DNA of 7,569 nucleotides from an uncultured Actinomycetes bacterium (GCA_937876275.1 CALFIA010000161.1:1-7569), one strand, 5' to 3'; shown: positions 1 to 6,213, counted from the stretch's first letter. Notes: a model not told the origin generated them from the sequence alone. A program made the numbers and translations.

Positions 1-109
1 TGCCATCGATGGGGGAGACGCTGTCGAAGGTCTCGGCCGAGGCCACGCGCTGGCCCCCGATCCAGTGCCGGGTATCAACCGTGACGCCTGCAACGGTGGC
101 AGTCGACAT
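1..109 (-). CDS. Aldehyde dehydrogenase, N-terminal fragment (runs off left edge)
   Basis: Only the first 36 codons are present, read leftward from an ATG at 107-109. The translation contains HWIGGQRVASAETFDSVSPIDG. This is the N-terminal pattern of NAD(P)-dependent aldehyde dehydrogenases: an I-G/N-G-x-W/R-V strand, a short linker, an F-D-x-x-x-P turn, then the 'P-x-x-G' that opens the Rossmann domain. The catalytic Cys and Glu lie outside the window, so activity cannot be judged. Family members oxidise an aldehyde to a carboxylate in the cytoplasm. Upstream sits one copy of the shared palindrome (155-178), with a good -10-like hexamer, TAGAAT (minus strand, 150-155), touching it. That places this gene in the same regulon as the other enzymes here. 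The Shine-Dalgarno is weak. Its substrate is unknown; an aldehyde from P450 or monooxygenase dealkylation is an inference. Confidence 0.8.
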   Translation of the reverse strand, partial: MSTATVAGVTVDTRHWIGGQRVASAETFDSVSPIDG

Positions 110-154
110 CTGAGCTCGCATTCGTCGTTCGGAAAGTATTCTGATTGCAATTCT

Positions 155-178
155 AGATCGTTCGGACCCTAACGGATT
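155..178. promoter_or_regulatory. Shared regulon operator, copy A (ALDH promoter)
   Basis: This is a near-palindrome with core CGTTCGGACCCTAACG at 159-174. Its left arm, AGATCGTTCGG, is identical to the consensus of the four copies in this window; the right arm is degenerate beyond AACG. It lies in the 165-base gap between the MarR stop and the ALDH start. A -10-like TAGAAT for the ALDH (minus strand, 150-155) abuts it, so a bound protein would cover the region upstream of the -10 and repress. Two further GTTCGG half-sites lie nearby at 127-132 and 183-188. The rest of the gap holds a small ATTGCAAT palindrome (144-151) and a weak hairpin (237-253), with nothing else recognised. Confidence 0.7.
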
Positions 179-274
179 CCGAGTTCGGCCACCAGTCTTT
201 GACGGAAATCCCGCCTTTCCGCACGCGCCAGGTGCTCCTCTGAAGTTCAGGGGCAGGGCGCTGGCAGGGAACCC

Positions 275-766
275 CTAGTTGGCTGCTTGGGTGATCCGGC
301 GCAGGGTGTCGGCGGCCACCAGCTGCTCGGTTGACGTCAGATCGCGCACGACGTGTCGCTCGGCCTTGTTGAACTCCGGGAACAGCTTCTTCATCAGGCG
401 CTTTCCTGAAGCGGTGAGCTCGACCGTGACAAGTCGGCCGTCCTTCTGCCCGCGCTTGCGCTCGACGAAGCCGCGACCTTCCAGCGTGGTGAGTACCCCA
501 CTGAGGGTTGCCTTGGAAACGCCTGCCTCAGACGCAATCTCGCGGGTCTCGGCGGTCTCCCAGATCCAGGCGACCCAGAGCACCACGAAGGCTGTCCAGG
601 TCAAGTTCGACTTGGCGAGCACGGTGCGCTCCATGTGATTGCGAGCGGCGTTAGCAGCGCGGAACAGGTTTGCGGTGACTGCCATGGCCTCGAAGTCGAG
701 GTTCATGCCGGCCAGGCGCGTGGCGACCTGGCTCTCGGTCTCGTCGAGCGTGTGCTGCCCGGGCAT
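275..766 (-). CDS. MarR-family transcriptional regulator
   Basis: This 163-residue protein is a normal length for a MarR-family dimeric repressor. The winged helix-turn-helix spans about residues 73-118. ETREIASEAGVSKATLSGVL gives helices 3 and 4, with VSKATLSGVLTTLE as the recognition helix. The wing follows as RKRGQKDGRLVTVELT, including the D-G-R-x-x-x-V-x-L-T signature of the family. The flanking helices (about 22-60 and 120-160) form the dimer domain and probably the ligand pocket. The start at 766 is the only sensible ATG; a G-run four bases upstream is a poor Shine-Dalgarno. MarR proteins commonly repress a divergent gene and are released by small, often aromatic or phenolic, ligands. 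Here the divergent gene is the P450. Two inverted repeats (811-829 and 831-846) cover its own probable promoter, suggesting autoregulation. The ligand is unknown. Confidence 0.92.
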   Translation of the reverse strand: MPGQHTLDETESQVATRLAGMNLDFEAMAVTANLFRAANAARNHMERTVLAKSNLTWTAFVVLWVAWIWETAETREIASEAGVSKATLSGVLTTLEGRGFVERKRGQKDGRLVTVELTASGKRLMKKLFPEFNKAERHVVRDLTSTEQLVAADTLRRITQAAN

Positions 767-810
767 GTGGCCCCCGTCGTGAGGTGAGTGGTGCGGATCA
801 GTGCGGCGTG

Positions 811-829
811 TGGTCAGGAATTATGACCA
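811..829. promoter_or_regulatory. Inverted repeat TGGTCA-N7-TGACCA in the MarR/P450 divergent promoter
   Basis: This is a perfect 6-base inverted repeat, TGGTCA (811-816) and TGACCA (824-829), separated by seven bases. On the minus strand the spacer contains CATAAT (820-825), a good -10 candidate for the MarR gene, so a protein bound here would block MarR transcription. It is unrelated in sequence to the four-copy palindrome. Likely an operator, most simply for MarR itself; binding is inferred only from symmetry and position. Confidence 0.45.
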
Positions 830-830
830 T

Positions 831-846
831 AAGTCTGACAAGACTT
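831..846. promoter_or_regulatory. Inverted repeat AAGTCTGACAAGACTT, probable MarR operator
   Basis: A 16-base element of two perfect 6-base arms, AAGTCT and AGACTT, around GACA. Its A/T-ended, short-spaced form and its size fit the operators usually bound by MarR dimers. It begins one base after the TGGTCA/TGACCA repeat ends and lies between the putative MarR -10 and the putative P450 -35 (TTCACA, 845-850), so one bound dimer could act on both divergent promoters. Assignment to MarR is an inference. Confidence 0.5.
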
Positions 847-874
847 CACATGATTCGCCACATCGGTCTACAGT
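845..874 (+). promoter_or_regulatory. Candidate promoter of the P450 gene
   Basis: TTCACA (845-850) and TACAGT (869-874), 18 bases apart, resemble -35 and -10 boxes for the principal sigma factor. They would start transcription at about 880-882, just inside operator copy B. The -35 overlaps the end of the AAGTCT/AGACTT repeat. The match is moderate and other placements are possible. Confidence 0.35.
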
Positions 875-878
875 ACGT

Positions 879-902
879 AGATAGTTCGGACCCGAACGAT
901 CT
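879..902. promoter_or_regulatory. Shared regulon operator, copy B (P450 leader)
   Basis: The core GTTCGGACCCGAAC (884-897) has perfect 6-base arms, and the right half continues as AACGATCT exactly as in the consensus. The site lies between the candidate P450 -10 and its ribosome-binding site (GGAGG, 911-915), the roadblock position expected of a repressor. This is the only one of the four copies that sits beside the MarR gene. Confidence 0.72.
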
Positions 903-919
903 CAAGTTCCGGAGGATTC

Positions 920-2164
920 ATGAGCACGCTGACCGATGTCACCCTTGCCGACCTCAGCCTCTTCGCTGATGGTGCGCCCTGGCAGGTCTTCGAAGACCTC
1001 CGCAAGAATGACCCCGTCCACTGGAACGTGGAAGAGGCACCGAACTCGGGCTTTTGGTCGGTCACCCGCTACAACGACATCGTCGACGTGCTCCGCAACA
1101 CTGACACTTACTCCAGTGAGATCGGCGCCGCCAATCTCGAGGAGCTCGATACCCGCCAGCTCGAGATTCGCAAGTCGATCCTCGAGACCGACGGCCCCCG
1201 GCACCGCGCCCTGCGCAAGATGCTGCAGCCGCAGTTCACCCCGCGCGCATTGGCTGGCTACGAGACCTTTCTTCGCGGCATCACCGCGACAACTCTTGAT
1301 CGCGCTCTTGCCAAGGATCAGTTCGACTTCGTGGCCGATGTCGCGGCGGATTTTCCGATCCGTGTGCTCGCGCAGTTGCTTGACGTTCCGGAATCCGATA
1401 TCCCCCAGTTGATCAAGTGGGGCAACAAGATGGTCGGTAATCAGGATCCCGAGCACGCTGATGTTCTTGCCGACAGCCCGGAGAGCGAGATGTATCGCGA
1501 CCTCCCGTTCCGTTCGCCGGCAGCACTCGAGGTGTTCAAGTACGGATATGAGCTGGCCTGGGGTCGCAAGGGTGGCAATGGCACTGACCTCGTGTCGGTA
1601 CTCATCAACACCGAGCCATCTGATGGCATCGCGATTGACGCACGCGACTTCCGCAATTACTTCCTCTTGCTCGTCATTGCCGGCAACGAAACCACTCGCC
1701 ACACCATCACGCACACCATGAACAACCTGATGGCCAACCCCGATCAGTTGGCGATCCTTCGCGAGAAGCCCGAGTTGATCCCGTGGGCCGTCGAGGAATT
1801 CCTGCGGATGGCAAGCCCGGTGCATCATTTCCGCCGCACCGCGCGCCACGAGACGGTGCTCAACGGCCAGGAGATCAAGGCCGGTGACAAGGTCGTCGTG
1901 TGGTTCGGCTCCGGCAACCGCGACGAGGAAATCTTCGCTGATCCGTACAAGTTCGACGTGCAGCGTCACCCGAATGAGCACATGTCCTTCGGTCGCGGTG
2001 GGCCGCACATGTGCCTCGGTAACTCGCTCGCACGCCTTGAAATTCAGATCATGTTCGAGGATCTACTGTCGCGTGATGTTGACCTGATGCCCAACGGTAA
2101 GGCCGATTACGTGCTGAGCAATTTCGTGCATGGCTTCAAGCGTCTACCGGTGAAGAAGGCGTAG
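920..2164 (+). CDS. Cytochrome P450 (CYP124/125/142-like heme loop)
   Basis: This 414-residue soluble bacterial class I P450 has no membrane anchor. The motifs are clear. The I-helix oxygen-activation motif AGNETT is at residues 254-259. The K-helix ExxR is E293-F-L-R296. The heme loop is FGRGGPHMCLG, with Cys365 as the axial thiolate, followed by the L-helix NSLARLEI. The loop has eight residues from Phe to Cys instead of the common seven, as in the mycobacterial CYP124/125/126/142 group. It hydroxylates an unactivated carbon or dealkylates, using O2 and two electrons, in the cytoplasm. The start is fixed by GGAGG five bases upstream of the ATG. No ferredoxin or ferredoxin reductase is encoded in the window, so its redox partners lie elsewhere. 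It is transcribed away from MarR under operator copy B and stands alone before a terminator. The substrate is not deducible; steroid side chains, terpenoids and N-alkyl compounds are all possible. Confidence 0.95.
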   Translation: MSTLTDVTLADLSLFADGAPWQVFEDLRKNDPVHWNVEEAPNSGFWSVTRYNDIVDVLRNTDTYSSEIGAANLEELDTRQLEIRKSILETDGPRHRALRKMLQPQFTPRALAGYETFLRGITATTLDRALAKDQFDFVADVAADFPIRVLAQLLDVPESDIPQLIKWGNKMVGNQDPEHADVLADSPESEMYRDLPFRSPAALEVFKYGYELAWGRKGGNGTDLVSVLINTEPSDGIAIDARDFRNYFLLLVIAGNETTRHTITHTMNNLMANPDQLAILREKPELIPWAVEEFLRMASPVHHFRRTARHETVLNGQEIKAGDKVVVWFGSGNRDEEIFADPYKFDVQRHPNEHMSFGRGGPHMCLGNSLARLEIQIMFEDLLSRDVDLMPNGKADYVLSNFVHGFKRLPVKKA

Positions 2165-2182
2165 CCACCCGATCAATGACTA

Positions 2183-2208
2183 AGGGCCGGTGATTTATCG
2201 CCGGCCCT
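2183..2208. terminator. Hairpin terminator between convergent P450 and amidotransferase genes
   Basis: AGGGCCGG (2183-2190) pairs with CCGGCCCT (2201-2208). The stem continues through a T-G wobble and two more pairs to a TTTA loop, giving about 11 pairs. It begins 19 bases after the P450 stop and ends 16 bases before the stop of the opposing gene. The following T run on the plus strand is short (GTCTTTG), as is usual in GC-rich actinobacteria. It probably serves both directions. Confidence 0.75.
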
Positions 2209-2224
2209 ACGTCTTTGCCAGTAA

Positions 2225-2956
2225 TCAGTCGCGAACGAGGTGCCCGAGGCCCGCAACATTCGTCAGGAAGCTGTCGACGAGTGCATGCGCACGCGCCTGT
2301 GCCTTCGGCTCCTCTGCATAGGAGTACGCGAGCAGCACATCGGGATCCTGGCCGTCGGCAATGATCAAGTCGCGACCATCACCAGGCGAGGAGTACCAGC
2401 CCCGCAGCATGTCGCCGGTGAGCTCGGGGTGAAACTGCAGTGCGAGGTTCTTGCGCAGGGTAAATGCTTGCGATGCACGAGACGTGCGCGCAATCTCCTT
2501 CGCCTCAGGGGGCAGCACCCAGCGGTCATAGTGGAACGAGAACCACGGGCCAGGCGGCACGAGTGATTCATCGTCACTCCACACACTTGTCCAGCCGATC
2601 TCGCAGTCCGGTGCGCGTCCGACGCTTCCGCCATGTGCGCGGGCGAGCAACTGCCCGCCAAAGCAGATGCCGAGCACGGGCACACCCGCTGCATCTGCCT
2701 GTTGCAACCAGTCGATCTCCGGCAGCAGCCAGGAGCCGATCGTCGAGTCATCCCAGGCACCCCAGGGCGAGCCCATGGGCACGATGACATCAAAGGTCGC
2801 GGGGTCAGGGAATTCGTACGTCACTTCGCCGGGGGTGTTGTAGTGCGCGGCCTCGACGATGAGTTCCTCGACCACCTCGAAGCCGAGTTCAGCGAAGCGC
2901 TCGGAGACCAATCGGGGAGGGCTGAAGGCGTCGTGCTGCATGAATAGGACGCGCAT
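2225..2956 (-). CDS. Class I glutamine amidotransferase-like protein, possible gamma-glutamyl-amide hydrolase
   Basis: With the start at 2956 this is a 243-residue stand-alone class I (triad) amidotransferase domain of the GMP-synthase-like type. The nucleophile elbow is GICFGGQ, with Cys98, and the other two triad residues are His176 and Glu178 in LQFHPEL; the oxyanion strand PMGSPWGAWDD (60-70) is also present. A longer reading from an ATG at 3004 adds 16 residues. It is rejected because it has no Shine-Dalgarno and starts right against operator copy C, whereas the inner ATG has AGAGGA eight bases upstream. Such domains release ammonia from glutamine or hydrolyse gamma-glutamyl amides. No synthase partner domain is fused to it. 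Divergent pairing with a GS-like ligase recalls aniline clusters (AtdA1/AtdA2), where the relative hydrolyses gamma-glutamylanilide. The hydrolase role is therefore a reasoned guess. Operator copy C should control it. Confidence 0.88.
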   Translation of the reverse strand: MRVLFMQHDAFSPPRLVSERFAELGFEVVEELIVEAAHYNTPGEVTYEFPDPATFDVIVPMGSPWGAWDDSTIGSWLLPEIDWLQQADAAGVPVLGICFGGQLLARAHGGSVGRAPDCEIGWTSVWSDDESLVPPGPWFSFHYDRWVLPPEAKEIARTSRASQAFTLRKNLALQFHPELTGDMLRGWYSSPGDGRDLIIADGQDPDVLLAYSYAEEPKAQARAHALVDSFLTNVAGLGHLVRD

Positions 2957-3012
2957 GGGGCAAATCCTCTCCCAAACAGGCCCCGACGGAGGACGATTCG
3001 ACATAGGATTTC

Positions 3013-3038
3013 GAGATCGTTGGGGGCCGAACGATCTC
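3013..3038. promoter_or_regulatory. Shared regulon operator, copy C (amidotransferase/GS-like divergent promoter)
   Basis: This is the most symmetrical of the four copies: GAGATCGTT at 3013-3021 is the exact reverse complement of AACGATCTC at 3030-3038. The eight central bases include the conserved GG and CC. It sits between the divergent amidotransferase (start 2956) and GS-like (start 3073) genes. A -10-like TACGAT (3040-3045) for the rightward operon begins two bases after it, so binding should block that promoter and probably the leftward one. Confidence 0.8.
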
Positions 3039-3072
3039 CTACGATATCGATAACGGCGACGAGGGGCAGCAC

Positions 3073-4422
3073 ATGCAGCAGGATCTGGCAGACGTCCGCA
3101 GGGATCTCGAGACCCAGGGCATCGACATCCTTCGACTGCTGTGGCCCGACGTACTCGGCCTGCCCCGCTCCAAGGACATCACGGTCTCGCAGCTCGAGCG
3201 CGCTGCCGGCCACGGTCCCGCCTTCTGCCAGGCGACATGGACCACTACGACGGGCGGCGACGTGCTCGACGGTCGCGGAAGTCTCAGTGATGGCCTGTCT
3301 GACATGGTCTCGCGGCTGGACGCGTCGACCATTCACCCCATGCCGTGGGAAGAGGGCGTGGCCTACGCCATCGCCGACATCGATGAGGCAGACGGATCCC
3401 CGAACCCTGTTGCACCGCGTTCACTGCTTCGCCGCATCATCGAGGAGTACAAGGCGCTTGGTCTACTCCCGGTTGTCGGCCCCGAACTCGAGTTCTACTT
3501 CGCGCATAAGCCGAACGGCGAGTGGGAGCGTGTGCTTAACAAGACCGGCCGCGTCTACCAAACTGGTGCGCTCGTTGATCCCGACGGAACCTTCCTCTAC
3601 CTGCTGCGCATGCTCGATCGCCTGAACATCGGTGCTTTCGCGGGCAACCACGAGTTCTGCCCCTCGCAGTACGAGATCAACCTTTGGCACGGCGATGCTC
3701 TCGACGCGGCCGATCGCACGTTCCTGTTCAAGACGGCGATCAAGGACATCACCGCGCGCCGCGGCATCATGAGCACCTTCATCGGCAAGCCATGGAGCGA
3801 TGAAGGTGGTAGCGGCTTCCATCTGCATTTCTCGGTGACTGATGTCAACGGCACCAACATGATGGGCGAGCCTGATGGTGAACTCTCACTGATCGCCCGT
3901 CGCATGATGGCCGGCATCCTCGAGCACGCACCTGCGCTCGTCGCGTTCTGCAATCCGACGGTCAACGCCTACAAGCGCCTCGGCCCCGACACCATGGCCC
4001 CGCACCGCTCGAGCTGGGGATACGACAACCGCACCACGTTCGTGCGCATTCCGCCGGAGCGCGGAGCAGGCACGCGACTCGAGGTCCGCATCGGCGATGG
4101 TGCGGCAAATCCCTACATCATGATCGCGGTGATCCTCGCTGCTGCCCTCGATGGTCTTCGTCGCCAACTCGACTGCCCTCCGCATTCCGAGGGCTGGTCG
4201 TACACCGACGAGAGTCGGCCGGTTCTCCCGATGACCCTCACAGACTCGCTCGATGCGATGCGTGCCGACACCTTCCTGGTCGACATCCTTGGCGAGCCAT
4301 TCGTACAGGCATTCGAGACTCTCAAGCGCGATGAGGTGAAGCGCTACGAGGAGTCAGTTGAGGATCCGGCGACCCGAGAGGTGACCGCCTGGGAGATTCG
4401 AGAGTACCTAGAGGACTATTAG
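3073..4422 (+). CDS. Glutamine synthetase-like gamma-glutamyl-amine ligase
   Basis: This 449-residue protein is full length for a type I GS fold and carries the catalytic set. GPELEF provides metal ligands E138 and E140; NHEFCPSQYEIN provides E194 and E201; GGSGFHLHFS provides H250. NPTVNAYKRLGP is at 294-305, DNRTTFVRIP at 318-327, and RLEVRIGDGAANPY at 335-348 with E337 and R339. ATP-dependent ligation of glutamate to an amine is thus expected. The N-terminal beta-grasp domain is recognisable (LLWPDVLGLPRSKDI). However, the DGSS loop that forms the ammonium site of true glutamine synthetases is replaced around residues 47-60, and no NLYDLP adenylylation site is present. Both differences point to a larger amine substrate, as in GlnA3/GlnA4, PuuA, IpuC or GmaS relatives. 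GAGGGG six bases upstream supports the start. The stop is three bases from the next start. Operator copy C lies upstream. The exact amine is unknown. Confidence 0.9.
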   Translation: MQQDLADVRRDLETQGIDILRLLWPDVLGLPRSKDITVSQLERAAGHGPAFCQATWTTTTGGDVLDGRGSLSDGLSDMVSRLDASTIHPMPWEEGVAYAIADIDEADGSPNPVAPRSLLRRIIEEYKALGLLPVVGPELEFYFAHKPNGEWERVLNKTGRVYQTGALVDPDGTFLYLLRMLDRLNIGAFAGNHEFCPSQYEINLWHGDALDAADRTFLFKTAIKDITARRGIMSTFIGKPWSDEGGSGFHLHFSVTDVNGTNMMGEPDGELSLIARRMMAGILEHAPALVAFCNPTVNAYKRLGPDTMAPHRSSWGYDNRTTFVRIPPERGAGTRLEVRIGDGAANPYIMIAVILAAALDGLRRQLDCPPHSEGWSYTDESRPVLPMTLTDSLDAMRADTFLVDILGEPFVQAFETLKRDEVKRYEESVEDPATREVTAWEIREYLEDY

Positions 4423-4425
4423 TCC

Positions 4426-5271
4426 GTGCACAACTTCATCCTCACCCTGCGGTGCCCGGACGGGCCCGGGATCACGCACGCCATCACGGGCGCATTGCTC
4501 TCCATCGGAGCAAACATTCTCGAGCAGGCCCAGTTCACTGAGCCAACGGAGAACCTGTTCTGCAACCGCACTCGTTTCGAGACCGCGACGGATGATGTCG
4601 TGGCAGTGCGTAGGGCTATTGATGAGGCAACCGCGCACCTCGCGCCTGTAGTCACGTTGCGGCATGTTCACAATCAACGGCGCATCCTGATCATGGTCTC
4701 GAAGCAGGACCACTGCCTTGTCGACCTGCTCTACCGCCGCCAGCAGGGTGAACTGCACGTCGAGATTCCCGTCATCGTCTCCAACCATCCCGATTGCGCA
4801 CCCATCGCGCAGGCTCATGGCATTCCGTACTACCACCTTCCCGTGACACCTGAAACCAAGCCGCAGCAGGAGCAACGGGTGCGCGAGCTCATGGCCGAGT
4901 ACTCGATTGATGCCGTGGTGTTGGCTCGCTACATGCAGGTGCTGTCGGACGAATTCAGCGCAGAGCTCGAAGGCCGTGCGATAAACATCCATCACTCGTT
5001 CCTGCCGGGCTTCAAGGGTGCTCGCCCGTATCACCAGGCCTATGCACGCGGCGTGAAGTTGATCGGTGCCACTGCTCACTTCGTGTCAGCGGAACTCGAT
5101 GAGGGCCCGATCATCGAACAAGACGTCGCTCGTGTGACCCATGCTCAGGACGCCGAGCACCTTGCTGAGATCGGTCGAGATGTCGAACGGATGGTTCTCG
5201 CAAGGGCCGTGCAGTTGTACGGAGCCGATCGCGTGATGCTCACCGGTCATCGCACGGTGATCTTCTCCTAG
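4426..5271 (+). CDS. purU: Formyltetrahydrofolate deformylase
   Basis: This 281-residue protein has the complete PurU architecture. An N-terminal ACT domain (residues 1-80, LRCPDGPGITHAITGALL) is followed by a formyltransferase-fold domain from about 86. The active site is INIHHSFLPGFKGA, with N187 and H189, and D225 in LDEGPII; these correspond to the Asn-His-Asp triad of glycinamide ribonucleotide transformylases. It hydrolyses 10-formyl-tetrahydrofolate to formate and tetrahydrofolate. It begins with GTG three bases after the GS-like stop, with AGAGGAC nine bases upstream, so the two genes are almost certainly co-transcribed and coupled in translation. Housekeeping purU copies normally stand apart. 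Placement in a catabolic operon suggests it regenerates folate during breakdown of a compound that yields one-carbon units, as in methylamine, sarcosine and betaine pathways. That role is inferred; the enzyme assignment is secure. Confidence 0.94.
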   Translation: MHNFILTLRCPDGPGITHAITGALLSIGANILEQAQFTEPTENLFCNRTRFETATDDVVAVRRAIDEATAHLAPVVTLRHVHNQRRILIMVSKQDHCLVDLLYRRQQGELHVEIPVIVSNHPDCAPIAQAHGIPYYHLPVTPETKPQQEQRVRELMAEYSIDAVVLARYMQVLSDEFSAELEGRAINIHHSFLPGFKGARPYHQAYARGVKLIGATAHFVSAELDEGPIIEQDVARVTHAQDAEHLAEIGRDVERMVLARAVQLYGADRVMLTGHRTVIFS

Positions 5272-5286
5272 CGTTGATCGCTAGGA
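5266..5286. terminator. Hairpin spanning two convergent stop codons
   Basis: TCCTAGCG (5266-5273) and CGCTAGGA (5279-5286) form a perfect 8-pair stem around the loop TTGAT. The left arm contains the PurU stop (TAG, 5269-5271), and the right arm the monooxygenase stop (minus-strand TAG, 5281-5283). Neither strand has a following T run, so it may act as a bidirectional rho-independent-like terminator or as a 3'-end stabiliser. Confidence 0.5.
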
Positions 5287-6213
5287 CGTCAGTTCATCTA
5301 TGCGACGCACGACCTCGCGGCAGAACTCTGCGTGCTTGTCGCGCTCGTCGATGAAGATTGACGGCTTGATGCAGAAGGTGCTGAAGCCCATTTCGAGCTG
5401 AGCGGGAATGCCTTCCAGGGCCTCGGGAAGCGGAGCAACTGAATTCGCATCCGGGAACTCGACGCGAGTGCCACCGACCATCTCGATTTCGTCGATCGAG
5501 CGACCTGCTGCCTCCAGGCCGGCACGCAGCTTGGCGACGTCGTCTGCCTTCGGTCGGCCCAGTGGGTGGTAGCCACTGCCGTACTTCACGAGGCGATTGA
5601 GAACCGGATCCGTGAGACTTTCGCCCCCGAACCACATTGCCGGGCCCTTGGGCGTGCACGGCTTCGGATCGACATAGACATCAGTGAAGTCGAAGAACTC
5701 ACCATGAAATGAGGCGGGGGACTCGGCCCAAACTCGGCGCCAGATCTCGAGGTCCTCGTCCAGGATCTTGCCGCGCTTGGTGAACGGAACACCGAGTGCG
5801 TCGTATTCGTCCTTATGCCAGCTCACTGTCGGCTGGACGACAAGCCGGCCCTCAGCGAGGAGATCGAGGGTGGCGAGATCCTTCGCGAGGGCGAGTGGAT
5901 GTCGCAGCGGAGCGATGAGGGCGATGCCACCGACACGGATTCGCGTGGTGGCCGCGGCGATGGCACTGAGCATCACGATGGAGGACGGCCACTCGGTCGC
6001 AGGATCCTGGTTACCGGGCATGGCGTAATCGCGCGGATTCTCCATGCGACCCTCGGAGCCGGCCGATGGGCCGAGTAGCACGTGATCGCTGATCATGATC
6101 ATGTCGAAGCCGGCATCCTCGGCCTCTTGAGCCATGCGCACGAGGCCGCGGATATCGCGCGGGTCGGTCATCGTCCAGTTCTCGGTGAGAACACTGACCA
6201 ACTTCGGCTTCAT
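5281..6213 (-). CDS. Luciferase-like (LLM class) F420- or flavin-dependent monooxygenase
   Basis: This 310-residue TIM-barrel protein of the bacterial luciferase-like family shows the usual landmarks. AQEAEDAGFDMIMISDHV is at residues 28-45, ATTRIRVGGIALIAPLRHPL at 88-107, AKDLATLDLLAEGR at 110-123, then EYDALGVPFTKRGKILDEDL at 136-155 and GPAMWFGGES near 190-199. Family members use reduced FMN or F420 for hydroxylation, C-N or C-S cleavage, or dehydrogenation. The strand that usually reads LGVGxGW is here VVQPTVSW (125-132), as in a subgroup, so cofactor choice is uncertain. In actinobacteria F420 is common. It is the second gene of an operon, 12 bases after the ADC-like stop. No Shine-Dalgarno is visible before its ATG, so translation probably depends on reinitiation. 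A stem-loop covers its stop codon. The substrate is unknown. Confidence 0.9.
   Translation of the reverse strand: MKPKLVSVLTENWTMTDPRDIRGLVRMAQEAEDAGFDMIMISDHVLLGPSAGSEGRMENPRDYAMPGNQDPATEWPSSIVMLSAIAAATTRIRVGGIALIAPLRHPLALAKDLATLDLLAEGRLVVQPTVSWHKDEYDALGVPFTKRGKILDEDLEIWRRVWAESPASFHGEFFDFTDVYVDPKPCTPKGPAMWFGGESLTDPVLNRLVKYGSGYHPLGRPKADDVAKLRAGLEAAGRSIDEIEMVGGTRVEFPDANSVAPLPEALEGIPAQLEMGFSTFCIKPSIFIDERDKHAEFCREVVRRIDELTS

Noticed and set aside
144..151. ATTGCAAT palindrome upstream of the ALDH
   Set aside because: It is too short to be meaningful and occurs once only.
237..253. Hairpin downstream of the MarR gene (CCTCTGA/TCAGGGG)
   Set aside because: It has about seven pairs including a wobble, a 3-base loop and no T run. 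It could be a weak terminator but is not convincing enough to annotate.
902..2008. Long minus-strand reading frame (368 codons) opposite the P450
   Set aside because: It is antisense to a P450 with every motif intact and shows no recognisable domain. Long antisense frames are common in GC-rich genes.
2957..3004. Upstream ATG giving 16 extra residues to the amidotransferase
   Set aside because: There is no Shine-Dalgarno, the added residues are not part of the fold, and it would place the start against operator copy C. The inner ATG at 2956 has AGAGGA at good spacing.
2821..3336. Minus-strand frame bridging the amidotransferase and the GS-like gene
   Set aside because: It crosses operator copy C and overlaps two real genes in wrong frames, with no domain recognised.
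4408..5079. Minus-strand reading frame (223 codons) opposite PurU
   Set aside because: It is the shadow of a complete, motif-verified deformylase and has no domain of its own.
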